The notes under the pieces: model-generated
The model's database searches: none
What the model saw: the letters and a program-made list of their open reading frames with translations, nothing else
What the model was told of the DNA's origin: nothing
Made by a program: the position numbers and the translations under genes
Assembly: GCF_017877355.1 (NCBI RefSeq)
Contig: NZ_JAGIPR010000009.1
Span: 124,001-188,000 of the forward strand
DNA: 64,000 nt
Direction: 5' to 3'
DNA from: Chryseobacterium jejuense
GTDB taxonomy: Bacteria; Bacteroidota; Bacteroidia; Flavobacteriales; Weeksellaceae
Shown here: piece by piece, positions 8,061 through 16,586 of the stretch
Position numbering within the stretch: position 1 is the first letter of the stretch
Layout: each line of letters begins with the position of its first letter

Positions 8061-8450
8061 ATGGCAAAACAAACTAAAGTAGTTAAGAAGAGAAAAGTAA
8101 AAGTTGAAGCTATTGGTGAAGCGCATATTCAGGCTTCTTTCAATAACATCATCATTTCTTTAACAAATAAAAACGGAGAGGTTATCTCTTGGGCTTCTGC
8201 CGGTAAAATGGGATTCAGAGGTTCTAAAAAGAATACTCCATTTGCTGCTCAGATGGCAGCTGAAAATTGCTCTGCTGTAGCTCACGAAGCTGGTTTAAGA
8301 AGAGTAAAGGTGTTTGTGAAAGGTCCAGGTGCAGGTAGAGAATCTGCTATCAGATCTATCCACAATTCAGGAATTGAAGTTAGCGAGATCGTTGATGTGA
8401 CTCCAATGCCACACAACGGATGTAGACCACCAAAAAGAAGAAGAGTTTAA
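8061..8450 (+). CDS. rpsK: 30S ribosomal protein S11
   Basis: S11 lines the E-site region of the 30S platform. It is 129 aa, with AHIQASFNNIIISLTN near residue 20, FVKGPGAGRESAIR and the C-terminal DVTPMPHNGCRPPKRRRV. Canonical neighbours on both sides. Confidence 0.98.
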   Translation: MAKQTKVVKKRKVKVEAIGEAHIQASFNNIIISLTNKNGEVISWASAGKMGFRGSKKNTPFAAQMAAENCSAVAHEAGLRRVKVFVKGPGAGRESAIRSIHNSGIEVSEIVDVTPMPHNGCRPPKRRRV

Positions 8451-8469
8451 TTTTTAGAATTTACCCATT

Positions 8470-9078
8470 ATGGCAAGATATATTGGACCTAAAACTAAGA
8501 TTGCTAGAAAGTTTGGTGCTGCAATCTACGGAGATGACAAAAACTTCGAAAAGAGAAAAAACCAACCGCCAGGACAACACGGTCCTAACAAAAGAAGAGG
8601 TGCTAAAAAATCAGAATATGCAGTTCAGTTAGCTGAAAAACAAAAAGCTAAATATACTTACGGTATTTTAGAAAGACAGTTTGCTAACTTATTTGAAAAA
8701 GCACACAGAAGCAAAGGAGTAACAGGGGAAGTTCTATTACAACTTTGTGAATCAAGATTGGATAATGTTGTATACAGATTAGGGTTTGCTAAAACTAGAT
8801 CTGGTGCAAGACAATTAGTTTCTCACAGACACATCACTGTAAACGGAGAGATTCTTAATATCCCTTCTTACTTGGTAAAAGCTGGTGATGTAATCGCTGT
8901 AAGAGAAAAGTCTAAGTCTCTTGAAGTTGTTACCAATGCATTGGCTTCTAAGTCAAACTATGAGTGGTTACAATTCAACGATGAGAAGAAAGAAGGTACC
9001 TTCATTTCTGCTCCTGAAAGAATCCAAATTCCGGAAGACATCAAGGAGAACCTTATCGTCGAACTTTACTCTAAATAA
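8470..9078 (+). CDS. rpsD: 30S ribosomal protein S4
   Basis: S4 nucleates 16S rRNA assembly and is a typical translational autoregulator. The 202-aa product has the N-terminal PPGQHGPNKRRGAKKSEYA block and the S4 RNA-binding domain (ESRLDNVVYRLGFAKTRSGA, then QLVSHRHITVNG). The C-terminus matches the family. Confidence 0.98.
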   Translation: MARYIGPKTKIARKFGAAIYGDDKNFEKRKNQPPGQHGPNKRRGAKKSEYAVQLAEKQKAKYTYGILERQFANLFEKAHRSKGVTGEVLLQLCESRLDNVVYRLGFAKTRSGARQLVSHRHITVNGEILNIPSYLVKAGDVIAVREKSKSLEVVTNALASKSNYEWLQFNDEKKEGTFISAPERIQIPEDIKENLIVELYSK

Positions 9079-9111
9079 TTTTTTAATCAAATTTTTGCTC
9101 AACCCAATAAT

Positions 9112-10107
9112 ATGGCAATTTTACAATTCATAAAACCCGATAAAGTAATTTTACTTAACTCTGATGAATTTAAAGGTCAATTTGAATTCAGACCTTTAGA
9201 ACCAGGTTTCGGGCTTACAATCGGTAATGCTTTGAGAAGAGTGTTGCTTTCTTCTCTGGAAGGATACGCTATTTCATCTATCAAAATAGAAGGTGTAGAG
9301 CACGAATTTTCAACTATTCCAGGAGTAATCGAAGACGTTACCGAAATTATTCTTAACCTAAAGCAGGTTAGATTAAAAGCTTCAGCAGAAGGCCAGGCTA
9401 ACGAGCAGGTTGTTGCTAAAGTTTCAGGTCAAACGATTATTACTGCTGGAGATTTAGGAAAATCGATCAACGGATTCGAGGTTTTAAACCCGGATTTAGT
9501 GATTTGTAACCTAAATACTGATGTAACTTTCGAAATTACTTTCAATATTGAAAAAGGTAGAGGATATGTTCCTTCAGAACAAAATAAGTCAAACAATGCA
9601 CCTGTAGGTACTATTGCAATTGACTCTATTTTCACGCCAATCAAGAAAGTGCAGTACAGCATTGAAAATTATCGTGTAGAGCAAAAAACAGACTACGAAA
9701 AACTTGTATTAGATATTGAAACTGATGGGTCTATTAGCCCTCAGAATGCTTTAACAGAAGCTTCTAAGATATTAATTTATCACTTCATGTTATTCTCTGA
9801 TGAGAGAATCACTCTGGAGACTGAAGCTGTAAAAGCATCTATCCAATATGATGAGGAAACTCTTCACACAAGACAATTACTTAAGTCTAAATTAGCAGAT
9901 ATGGATCTTTCTGTAAGAGCCCTTAACTGTCTAAAAGCAGCTGAAGTAGAAACTCTTGGAGAATTAGTTTCTTACAGTAAGTCTGATTTGATGAAATTCA
10001 GAAATTTTGGTAAAAAATCTTTGACAGAACTAGAAGAATTAGTGCATTCAAAAGGTCTTAACTTCGGTTTCGACGTTGCAAAATATAAGTTAGACGCTGA
10101 TAAATAA
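9112..10107 (+). CDS. rpoA: DNA-directed RNA polymerase subunit alpha
   Basis: The 331-aa product has the N-terminal dimerisation domain (RPLEPGFGLTIGNALRRVLL, about residues 27-46) and the helical C-terminal domain (LNCLKAAEVETLGELVSYSK, then LMKFRNFGKKSLTELEE) that contacts UP elements and activators. It lies between rpsD and rplQ as expected. Confidence 0.99.
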   Translation: MAILQFIKPDKVILLNSDEFKGQFEFRPLEPGFGLTIGNALRRVLLSSLEGYAISSIKIEGVEHEFSTIPGVIEDVTEIILNLKQVRLKASAEGQANEQVVAKVSGQTIITAGDLGKSINGFEVLNPDLVICNLNTDVTFEITFNIEKGRGYVPSEQNKSNNAPVGTIAIDSIFTPIKKVQYSIENYRVEQKTDYEKLVLDIETDGSISPQNALTEASKILIYHFMLFSDERITLETEAVKASIQYDEETLHTRQLLKSKLADMDLSVRALNCLKAAEVETLGELVSYSKSDLMKFRNFGKKSLTELEELVHSKGLNFGFDVAKYKLDADK

Positions 10108-10113
10108 TTAATA

Positions 10114-10626
10114 ATGAGACACGGTAAAAAATTCAATCACTTAGGAAGAACAGCTTCTCACAGAAGTGCTTTACTTTCTAATATGGCTTGTTCTCTAATT
10201 GAGCATAAAAGAATCAACACTACTGTAGCTAAAGCTAAAGCTTTAAGAGTATATGTTGAGCCTCTATTAACAAAAGCAAAAGAAGATACTACACATAACA
10301 GAAGAGTAGTATTCTCTTACCTTCAAAATAAATTTGCGGTTGCTGAATTATTCAGAACTGTAGCTCCTAAAATCGCTGAAAGAAACGGTGGTTATACAAG
10401 AATCATTAAGACAGGTTTCAGACCAGGTGATGCTGCTGATATGGCTCTTATCGAATTAGTAGATTTCAACGAGCTTTACAACCCTAATGCTGAAGAGAAA
10501 AAAGCTACAAGAAGAAGCAGAAGATCTACACCAGCTAAAGCAGCAGTTGTTGCTGATGCTCCAGTAGTAGAAGAAAAAGTAGAAGAAGCTAAAGCTGACA
10601 CTACTGAAGAAAAAACTGAAGAATAA
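10114..10626 (+). CDS. rplQ: 50S ribosomal protein L17 with acidic C-terminal extension
   Basis: L17 lies near the exit tunnel. The core is RHGKKFNHLGRTASHRSALL through GGYTRIIKTGFRPGDAADMA and ends near residue 125. After it comes an extension of about 45 residues rich in Glu, Ala and Lys, ending EEKTEE. The gene ends the ribosomal operon and is followed by an intrinsic terminator. Confidence 0.98.
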   Translation: MRHGKKFNHLGRTASHRSALLSNMACSLIEHKRINTTVAKAKALRVYVEPLLTKAKEDTTHNRRVVFSYLQNKFAVAELFRTVAPKIAERNGGYTRIIKTGFRPGDAADMALIELVDFNELYNPNAEEKKATRRSRRSTPAKAAVVADAPVVEEKVEEAKADTTEEKTEE

Positions 10627-10647
10627 TATTCATTCAGATATAAATAG

Positions 10648-10677
10648 AAAACCATCCGGATTCCGGATGGTTTTTTG
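10648..10677 (+). terminator. Intrinsic terminator after rplQ
   Basis: AACCATCCGGA and TCCGGATGGTT form a near-continuous GC-rich stem followed by TTTTTT, 22 bp after the rplQ stop. This is the clear end of the ribosomal protein operon. Confidence 0.9.
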
Positions 10678-10713
10678 TATTATACAGATTGGTTTGCTCC
10701 ATCTGAACAATTT

Positions 10714-10749
10714 TAAATAAAAAAGCCGTCCCAATGGGAGGAACGGCTT
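10714..10749 (-). terminator. Intrinsic terminator of the lipoprotein gene
   Basis: On the minus strand AAGCCGTTCCTCCC pairs with GGGACGGCTT and is followed by TTTTTATTT. It lies just past the stop of the minus-strand lipoprotein gene at 10754. Confidence 0.85.
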
Positions 10750-10753
10750 GATT

Positions 10754-11188
10754 TTATATTTTGGTTCTTTTTAATTCAATAATATTGTTACCTTGCTCAA
10801 GGTGAAGACTGTCACCTTTTACTCTTACTGTCATATCATCTTTCTTATAGATGGTTTCATCCCCTTTGGTCTCTGCTTTAGTAAGCGTGAATGTTTTTTT
10901 GTTGCTGGTAATGGCAACTGTACTTTCTTTCGGATCATTTTTGAATATTACTTTTACCAAGGTTCCATCAGTGGCTTTATATACAAAATCCGTTTTTTCA
11001 GTTTTCTGCCCGTTAACGTCAATTGTTGATGAACTCTGGGTTACAGAATCAACTTTTCCGTTGTTATCAGTAACTACCGTTTCTGAGCTGTCTGTTTTAA
11101 TGATACTCTTATTTCCACTTTCACTTTTTTTGCAGCTGATTACAGTTAATGTAAGGACAGCGCCCAGTGCTAAAAGACTTTTTTTCAT
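10754..11188 (-). CDS. Hypothetical lipoprotein
   Basis: The 144-aa product starts with a lipoprotein signal peptide: MKKSLLALGAVLTLTVISCK, with Cys19 as the probable lipidated residue. The rest is Lys/Thr/Ser-rich, repetitive beta-type sequence (VDVNGQKTEKTDF-like and VKVIFKNDPKESTVAI-like strands). I do not recognise a domain. It is convergent with rplQ and single in its transcription unit. It is probably held at the periplasmic face or outer membrane. Confidence 0.75.
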   Translation of the reverse strand: MKKSLLALGAVLTLTVISCKKSESGNKSIIKTDSSETVVTDNNGKVDSVTQSSSTIDVNGQKTEKTDFVYKATDGTLVKVIFKNDPKESTVAITSNKKTFTLTKAETKGDETIYKKDDMTVRVKGDSLHLEQGNNIIELKRTKI

Positions 11189-11470
11189 GATTATATTATT
11201 TGATATTCAATATGATTTTTACCCTTTAATTTTACAAAAATCATGCCTTACAATATGATCAATTTTTGCTGGTTTTTACGCAAATAATTTTCCTTTTTCT
11301 TTTAATAATACGAAAATCATCCCCGGGTTTTAGTAACGAAATCATTATCAGTATAATGATAGATTGATTTGTTAAAATTTATTAAAAAAAATATGGTTTT
11401 GAAAGGGAAAAATAATTAATTTTAATAAGATTAAAAACTATCTATAATTCTAAACTCAAATCCTAAGATT
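11189..11470. other. Gene-free gap with a perfect inverted repeat
   Basis: This 282-bp AT-rich gap separates two divergent transcription units. It holds ATCATTAT (11341-11348) and ATAATGAT (11353-11360), a perfect 8-bp inverted repeat with a 4-nt spacer about 180 bp upstream of the response-regulator gene, which could be an operator. I see no gene in it. The promoter proper begins at 11471. Confidence 0.55.
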
Positions 11471-11515
11471 ACCCAAAAGTGTAATTGACTCTTATCTGTT
11501 TTCTGTTGAAATTTG
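11471..11515 (+). promoter_or_regulatory. Promoter with ACCC box upstream of the response regulator
   Basis: ACCCAAAAGTGTAATTGAC (11471-11489) contains a -33-like TTG (11485-11487). After 20 bp comes GAAATTTG (11508-11515), one base off the Bacteroidota -7 consensus TAnnTTTG. The same arrangement, with AAAA replaced by TTTT and the same 20-bp spacing, occurs at 14371-14415, exactly 2,900 bp downstream. The conserved ACCC-N4-GTGTAA upstream part may be an activator site. Confidence 0.65.
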
Positions 11516-11532
11516 CTTCAAATAAAAAAGAC

Positions 11533-12165
11533 ATGAGCATTTCCATCGCCATAGTAGAAGACGAAAAAAACTACAACAATGCGTTGAAGAAGGTGATCAA
11601 TTATCAACAGGATATGAAAGTTGTTGCCCAATTCTTCGATGGTAATGATGCCCTGAAAAACCTTCCCGATCTTTCTCCCAATGTTGTAATGATGGATATC
11701 CAGCTTCAGGATATGCTAGGCATTGAAATCATTGAAAAACTCAAAAAAGAAATGCCGGAAACCCAGTTCATCATGTGTACTAGTTTTGAAGATGATGAAA
11801 AGATTTTTAATTCTTTAAAAGCTGGTGCCATGGGATATCTTGTTAAGGGAGAAAGCATGGATAAAATACTTTCCTCAATCCGGGATGTTTATAATGGCGG
11901 TGCTCCCATGAGCTTTTCTATTGCCCGAAAAGTGTTGCAGCATTTTGAAAAAAAACTTCCTGAAATTAAAGGTTGAGATGAACTTACGGAACGGGAAAAG
12001 GAAATTCTTGAATTGCTCTCACAGGGACTTCTTTACAAAGAAATTGCTGATAAAAAGTGTATCAGCATAGATACCGTGAAAAAACATGTTGGAAATATGT
12101 ACAGAAAACTCCACGTCAGTAATAAAGTGGAGGCTATTAATAAATTTAACAATTTTAAAAACTGA
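11533..12165 (+). pseudogene. NarL/LuxR-type response regulator interrupted by an in-frame TGA
   Basis: The receiver domain is intact: acidic pair Glu9/Asp10, phospho-acceptor Asp55 (VVMMDIQL), Thr83/Ser84 and Lys105 (LVKGE). Codon 148 is TGA (11974-11976). The same frame then continues with a complete LuxR HTH (LTEREKEILELLSQG, YKEIA, ISIDTVKKHVGNMYRKLHV) to the true stop at 12163. Without the TGA the product is the family's normal 210 aa. As read, only a receiver of 147 aa is made. I chose the ATG at 11533; an upstream TTG in frame falls inside the promoter. It heads an operon with two unknown genes and a histidine kinase. A single-base sequencing error cannot be excluded. Confidence 0.85.
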
Positions 12166-12171
12166 GACATT

Positions 12172-12900
12172 ATGAAAACCAAACTATCAGAACTTTTTTT
12201 TGAACCGGCGATAGAAGAAATGCCAAAAATTCTTCTTCAGGCTTTTGCTGTAACTCCTATTCCTGAAGGTGATTTTATCAAATTAACAGATGAATTTAAA
12301 CTTTTAAAAAATAAAGATGAAACTTCTTTTATTGATTCTATTATAGTTGACAAGACACTTATCGATATTATTTTAAAGTCTTCAAAAAGAAATGTCAATT
12401 TTTGCTTTATAGAAAGAGAAAACAATATTTCTTTAATGCTCCATTTATCAGACATTATTGCATCTCTTGATTCAGGGGATGAAGTGTATAGTCTGGATGG
12501 AATTCAGAGTGGAGGAATGAAAGTATATAATCTGGTTAAATCAACAAACCCGATTGACTATCTTAATGAAAAGAAAAATTATGAATTGGGACTTGGAGAT
12601 TATATTAATGGAAAGACTAATATGGTTAATACCCGAATTGTATCTTATGAAAAAGATGATATAGCTCTATTTAATTTTAATTCCTCTAAATATTATTCTG
12701 CTATATGGGATCATTTTAAATATATAAAAATAAGTTTTATTATTTTTAAAAGAATAAAAGATTCGGTTCTTGATGCTGAATATAAAAAACGGCTTGGCAG
12801 GCTTTCCATCGCGATGCAATATTGTTTTGAAACTGAAGATGGTGGAAACAAGGTAATTTCTCTTAGCAATCCTTCTGATATAACCAGTTTATGGCCTTAA
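12172..12900 (+). CDS. Hypothetical protein in two-component operon
   Basis: The 242-aa product has no signal peptide and no domain I recognise. It is mixed alpha/beta, with hydrophobic strands near residues 180-200 (FKYIKISFIIFKRI). The start lies 6 bp after the end of the response-regulator frame and its last codons overlap the next gene, so it is cotranscribed and probably translationally coupled with the sensor genes. It could be a cytoplasmic sensory or accessory protein of the kinase, which is inference from position only. Confidence 0.75.
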   Translation: MKTKLSELFFEPAIEEMPKILLQAFAVTPIPEGDFIKLTDEFKLLKNKDETSFIDSIIVDKTLIDIILKSSKRNVNFCFIERENNISLMLHLSDIIASLDSGDEVYSLDGIQSGGMKVYNLVKSTNPIDYLNEKKNYELGLGDYINGKTNMVNTRIVSYEKDDIALFNFNSSKYYSAIWDHFKYIKISFIIFKRIKDSVLDAEYKKRLGRLSIAMQYCFETEDGGNKVISLSNPSDITSLWP

Positions 12901-13541
12901 CCATATTTTATTATTTATATTGTTGCAGTTTATTAACTCTTACATTATTATTTTTTACTTTGGGAATAAAGAAGAAATTTTATTCCCAAAGTTTCTTCTT
13001 TATATATCTGTTAGCAACTTTATTAGTGGATGTGGTAATGGGTTTTGCAGAAAAATTTTTAAAGATAGATGAGCCGAATGCCATTCGATTTAATTTTTAT
13101 ATCATATTTTCTATGCTATATTTTATGTATTTATATTGGGATCAAAGACGTTGGAATATCCTTTTAATTATATTTTCAATATTTTGTTTTTCCTTTATTT
13201 ATACATTGAAAATAAATCTTCTAAATAATATTTTTGATATAAGATTAGGTTTCATTATTTCATTCTTTTATATCACTATTTCATTGTCATGGCTGCTAAA
13301 AAAGAATTATTATTTTGATGGTGAAAAGATTATCAACAACCCGTTATACTGGATCAGTCTGTCACAAATTGTTTGGGCTAGTTTTTTTATTCTAAGAACA
13401 GTTCCTATGTATTATTTTAATGATTCAAATAAAAGTATTTTAAACTTTAGTAAGATATTGTTTATAGCAGGAAATTATATCTGTATTATATTATACACGT
13501 GTGCCTATTTTAAATGGAAAAAAAATAATTATGCCGGATAA
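12891..13541 (+). CDS. Multi-pass membrane protein in two-component operon
   Basis: The 216-aa protein is nearly all hydrophobic helices (about six or seven), starting MALTIFYYLYCCSLLTLTLL and ending with short basic KWKKNNYAG. It overlaps the preceding gene by 10 bp and the kinase gene by 11 bp. The kinase has only one membrane helix and no sensor domain, so this protein may be the sensing partner. I do not recognise a family. Confidence 0.75.
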   Translation: MALTIFYYLYCCSLLTLTLLFFTLGIKKKFYSQSFFFIYLLATLLVDVVMGFAEKFLKIDEPNAIRFNFYIIFSMLYFMYLYWDQRRWNILLIIFSIFCFSFIYTLKINLLNNIFDIRLGFIISFFYITISLSWLLKKNYYFDGEKIINNPLYWISLSQIVWASFFILRTVPMYYFNDSNKSILNFSKILFIAGNYICIILYTCAYFKWKKNNYAG

Positions 13542-14310
13542 GATTAAACTTACCATACTTTTAATAAGTATAATCATTGTTTTTATAGTGATAAGTCTGG
13601 CTTTTATAACCTATCTGTTTAACAAAAAGAGACTACTTTTTTTACAAGAACAAAAACTTAAAGAATCAGAGCACCAAAATCAGCTTCTCCAGAAAGAACT
13701 CGAAAAACAAAAAGTGATAGAACAGGAACGTGAACGTATTTCTCATGATATGCATGATGATCTAGGGGCAGGTATTTCAGCTCTTAAACTACAGGCAGAA
13801 TTCCTGAAACAAAAAGCTACTGATGACGATTTACAGTGCGATATAGATGAACTTCTGAAAACCTCTGAAGAAATGAATACTTCTATGCGTGAAATGCTTT
13901 GGAGCCTAAATTCAGGAAATGATACATTGGGAAGCTTTGTTGATTATGCTATATTGTACACTGGAAGCTTTTTAAAGAAAACAAAAGTGATTCTTCATTC
14001 AGAATGTGAAGGTATTATTTCTGATACTCCAATTTCTACAGAGCTGAGACGTAACCTTTTTTTATGCTTAAAAGAAGCGGTTAATAATGTATATAAACAC
14101 AGTCAGGCAAATGCTTTAAAACTTTCATTCTCCCAAAACGAAAATAAACTCTTAATAACTATTCAAGATAATGGGATAGGTATTCCTGATAATCAATCAC
14201 AAGGAAACGGACTTCGAAATATGAAAAGAAGAATGAGTGAAGAAGAAGGAGAGTGTAATATCCTTTCTACAAACTCAGGAACTAGCCTGACCTTTGAAGT
14301 AAAATTATAA
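13531..14310 (+). CDS. Sensor histidine kinase (HisKA_3/HATPase)
   Basis: The 259-aa kinase has one N-terminal transmembrane helix (about residues 6-30), a coiled coil (about 35-68), the HisKA_3 box RISHDMHDDLGAGIS with probable phospho-His75, and an HATPase domain with N box LCLKEAVNNVYKHSQAN and G box DNGIGIP followed by GNGLRNMKRR. The ATG at 13531 is chosen over an in-frame GTG at 13501 because it overlaps the upstream stop as in a coupled operon. It would phosphorylate a NarL-type regulator; the one in this operon has a premature stop. Confidence 0.92.
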   Translation: MPDKIKLTILLISIIIVFIVISLAFITYLFNKKRLLFLQEQKLKESEHQNQLLQKELEKQKVIEQERERISHDMHDDLGAGISALKLQAEFLKQKATDDDLQCDIDELLKTSEEMNTSMREMLWSLNSGNDTLGSFVDYAILYTGSFLKKTKVILHSECEGIISDTPISTELRRNLFLCLKEAVNNVYKHSQANALKLSFSQNENKLLITIQDNGIGIPDNQSQGNGLRNMKRRMSEEEGECNILSTNSGTSLTFEVKL

Positions 14311-14370
14311 TTTTTCTCTGATTTTTTATTAACAGCACCATTTCTAATCCTGCTTTTTGTTTTTACAATC

Positions 14371-14415
14371 ACCCTTTTGTGTAATTGACAGGTGTGTTTT
14401 TTAGAGAGACCTTTG
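14371..14415 (+). promoter_or_regulatory. Second ACCC-box promoter, matching that of the response regulator
   Basis: ACCCTTTTGTGTAATTGAC (14371-14389) has TTG at 14385-14387, a 20-bp spacer, and GACCTTTG at 14408-14415. It matches the promoter at 11471-11515 in 15 of 19 bases, with identical spacing. It would drive the three genes from 14437. This suggests that the two-component system and this downstream operon share control. Confidence 0.65.
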
Positions 14416-14436
14416 AGGTAATAAAACTTGATAGCC

Positions 14437-14763
14437 ATGAAAACTTTAGTTAACAACAGCATTGAAGATTTAAAAGCTGCTTTGAAAAATGACAGTGATC
14501 TTCAGGAGAAATTTAAAATTAATCCTGTAGAGGCAATCAGAAACTTGGAAATAATAAACCCCAAAGAAACAGATTATTGGATCTACAGGATTATAGTGAT
14601 TATGCTAGGGTTATCTATTATAGCCATCATAGCAGGGCTCATTCTTCTTTCCTTTTGGAGTGAAGGAGAACCAGACAGTCAGTTGGTAACGATCTTTGCT
14701 ACCATTTCTTCAGGGGCAATAGGGGCCTTAGCAGGTCTTTTGTCTCCTTCACCCAGAAAATAA
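14437..14763 (+). CDS. Small membrane protein, unknown
   Basis: The 108-aa product has a soluble N-terminal part of about 45 residues (LKAALKNDSDLQEKFKINPV), then two hydrophobic helices (YRIIVIMLGLSIIAIIAGLI, and SSGAIGALAGLLS). The N-terminal DLQEKFKINPVEAI stretch faintly resembles leader-like regions of the NHLP type, but I would not claim homology. Start ATG 14437 is preferred over TTG 14428. First gene of the operon behind the second ACCC-box promoter. Confidence 0.75.
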   Translation: MKTLVNNSIEDLKAALKNDSDLQEKFKINPVEAIRNLEIINPKETDYWIYRIIVIMLGLSIIAIIAGLILLSFWSEGEPDSQLVTIFATISSGAIGALAGLLSPSPRK

Positions 14764-14784
14764 ATAAAACTTAAAAAAATAATC

Positions 14785-15165
14785 ATGAAAACCTTAATAA
14801 AAAAGTCTACAAAAACTTTTAAACTAACAGAAGACGATACAGATTATGTTTTGGAAATCACTATCTCTACCGAAGCTCAGCTAAATACAAATGTAAGATA
14901 CTTAGCGACAAGCAATGATTTGTATGATGGATCTGAATATGTAATCCATGTAAATGTTATAAAAGGTAAACGACTACGAATTCGTCACATCTTTGATTTT
15001 AGTGGTATTAATGCAAATGTCTTGGACGATGCTATGAAGCATGCGACCATTACATATACTTTGTTTGGACAGGAAAATAGGATATTTCCTTTTGAAAAAA
15101 ACACAAAGGCTGATCTGGACTCTATGAAAAGAATTATCAGTGTAAAAGTAATAACCATAAAATAA
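14785..15165 (+). CDS. Hypothetical protein (126 aa)
   Basis: The product is a soluble, probably beta-rich protein without signal peptide, beginning MKTLIKKSTKTFKLTEDDTD. I do not recognise its family. It sits 21 bp after the small membrane protein and 5 bp before a secreted protein gene, so it belongs to the same operon. Confidence 0.75.
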   Translation: MKTLIKKSTKTFKLTEDDTDYVLEITISTEAQLNTNVRYLATSNDLYDGSEYVIHVNVIKGKRLRIRHIFDFSGINANVLDDAMKHATITYTLFGQENRIFPFEKNTKADLDSMKRIISVKVITIK

Positions 15166-15170
15166 AGATC

Positions 15171-16394
15171 ATGAAAAAGATAGTTTTAATGATGCTGACT
15201 TTTATAGTTATACATCAATATAGATCACAAGACAAAAAAACTGAAATAAAGGAAATTGATGTTGAACTTAAAGAACTTGCCATTTCAAATCCACCGTCTA
15301 TTATTCTGTTGGGAATTTCTCCCTCCGAATTGGAAACTCCGAGATCAAAAAAAGGGATTGCTTTAAGCTTGGTAAACTCATTTAAAAAAAATGAGGGAAT
15401 CCCGGATACTTATGCCTTTGAAATTACTCCGTATTGGATATTACGTTCCAATGAAATGAATTCACTTAAATACGCAGGATTAAAAGAAGGTGACGGAAAA
15501 ATATATAAACAAAATATTTTTAATGAGATTAACAGGGCTTCATTCTCGTTAGGGTTTGTGAGAGATTTAATTTTAAATACAGATGATAATATCAAGAACC
15601 CTGCATTTTCTGTAAGTGTAAGAGGAACTTTAATTAAGATTCGTACAAAGGATAATGTCAAAAAAATAATAGAAGAAGACGCTGCGAAAAAAGCTCAGCT
15701 GAAATTGATTAGTAAATATTTAAGTGATAGAGAGCTGGAGCTTGAACAAAAGTGTATTGATAACGATTTGAATGATTCAGATTGTGAAGAACTATTAGAA
15801 AATGGTTTAAATAATTTATTAAAAAAGTATGAAGATAATGGTAAAGGGTTCAAAAATGTAGATTATTACAAAAGTCTCTTAGAGGCATCACCATTGCTTT
15901 CTGTTGATTTTGCAGGTGGTTATAGTACTTTTTTTTCTGATAATAAATTTTCAAGCAACCATTTTGGAAAGTTAGGATTTTGGTTAACGCTGAATACTGG
16001 ATTTGATTTTACAAATAAAAAGAAGCCAGAGATAGAAAAGAAGCTTAATTTTTATGGCATAATTCGATACCTTGATGATGGAACAACTCTGGATACAAAT
16101 CAACAGTTTTTTAGAACTAAAAACTATGATTTCGGTGGTAAAGCAGAGTTTACCTATAAAAGATTTTCTATTTCATGGGAATATATTTATCGTATCAATG
16201 ACATTGAGAACACATTTCGCTCCAATGGACTGATTGCCTATAAAGTTTCGGATAAAATATATATTAATGCTGCATTTGGTAAAAATTATGGTGAGAAAGA
16301 TAATCTTATTTCCTTTTTAGGCCTTAATTGGGGATTAGATTCGGAAAGGAAGAGTGTTTTTATAAATACTCCTGAAGAAAAAAAGATTGAATAA
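15171..16394 (+). CDS. Secreted or outer-membrane hypothetical protein
   Basis: The 407-aa product starts with a signal peptide (MKKIVLMMLTFIVIHQYRSQ). Residues about 165-230 are charged and probably helical (KAQLKLISKYLSDRELELEQ). The C-terminal half has alternating aromatic strands (FGGKAEFTYKRFSISWEYIY) like a small outer-membrane barrel. Last gene of the operon that starts at 14437. Family not recognised. Confidence 0.75.
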   Translation: MKKIVLMMLTFIVIHQYRSQDKKTEIKEIDVELKELAISNPPSIILLGISPSELETPRSKKGIALSLVNSFKKNEGIPDTYAFEITPYWILRSNEMNSLKYAGLKEGDGKIYKQNIFNEINRASFSLGFVRDLILNTDDNIKNPAFSVSVRGTLIKIRTKDNVKKIIEEDAAKKAQLKLISKYLSDRELELEQKCIDNDLNDSDCEELLENGLNNLLKKYEDNGKGFKNVDYYKSLLEASPLLSVDFAGGYSTFFSDNKFSSNHFGKLGFWLTLNTGFDFTNKKKPEIEKKLNFYGIIRYLDDGTTLDTNQQFFRTKNYDFGGKAEFTYKRFSISWEYIYRINDIENTFRSNGLIAYKVSDKIYINAAFGKNYGEKDNLISFLGLNWGLDSERKSVFINTPEEKKIE

Positions 16395-16416
16395 CAATAT
16401 TATATTTTAAAGAAAA

Positions 16417-16452
16417 AAAGCCTTTTTTGATTTGATTTCAAAAAAGGTTTTT
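16417..16452 (+). terminator. Intrinsic terminator after the secreted-protein operon
   Basis: CCTTTTTTGA (16421-16430) pairs with TCAAAAAAGG (16438-16447) and is followed by TTTTT. It separates the operon from eno. Confidence 0.8.
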
Positions 16453-16586
16453 AATGGTTTTAAACTAAGAGTTTATCATAATATAAATTAACTAAAATTT
16501 AACTTGGATTTATCTCAAAAAAATCCCCTGAAATACCCCTGAAAGTTAAATTTTGATTAAATTTGTCTAAACTAAAAAAATAAAAA

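Noticed and set aside
14437..14763. N-terminal region as a nitrile-hydratase-like RiPP leader
   Set aside because: The likeness to DLQEKFKINP-type leader segments is short and the protein has two transmembrane helices and no Gly-Gly or precursor core, so I do not claim it.
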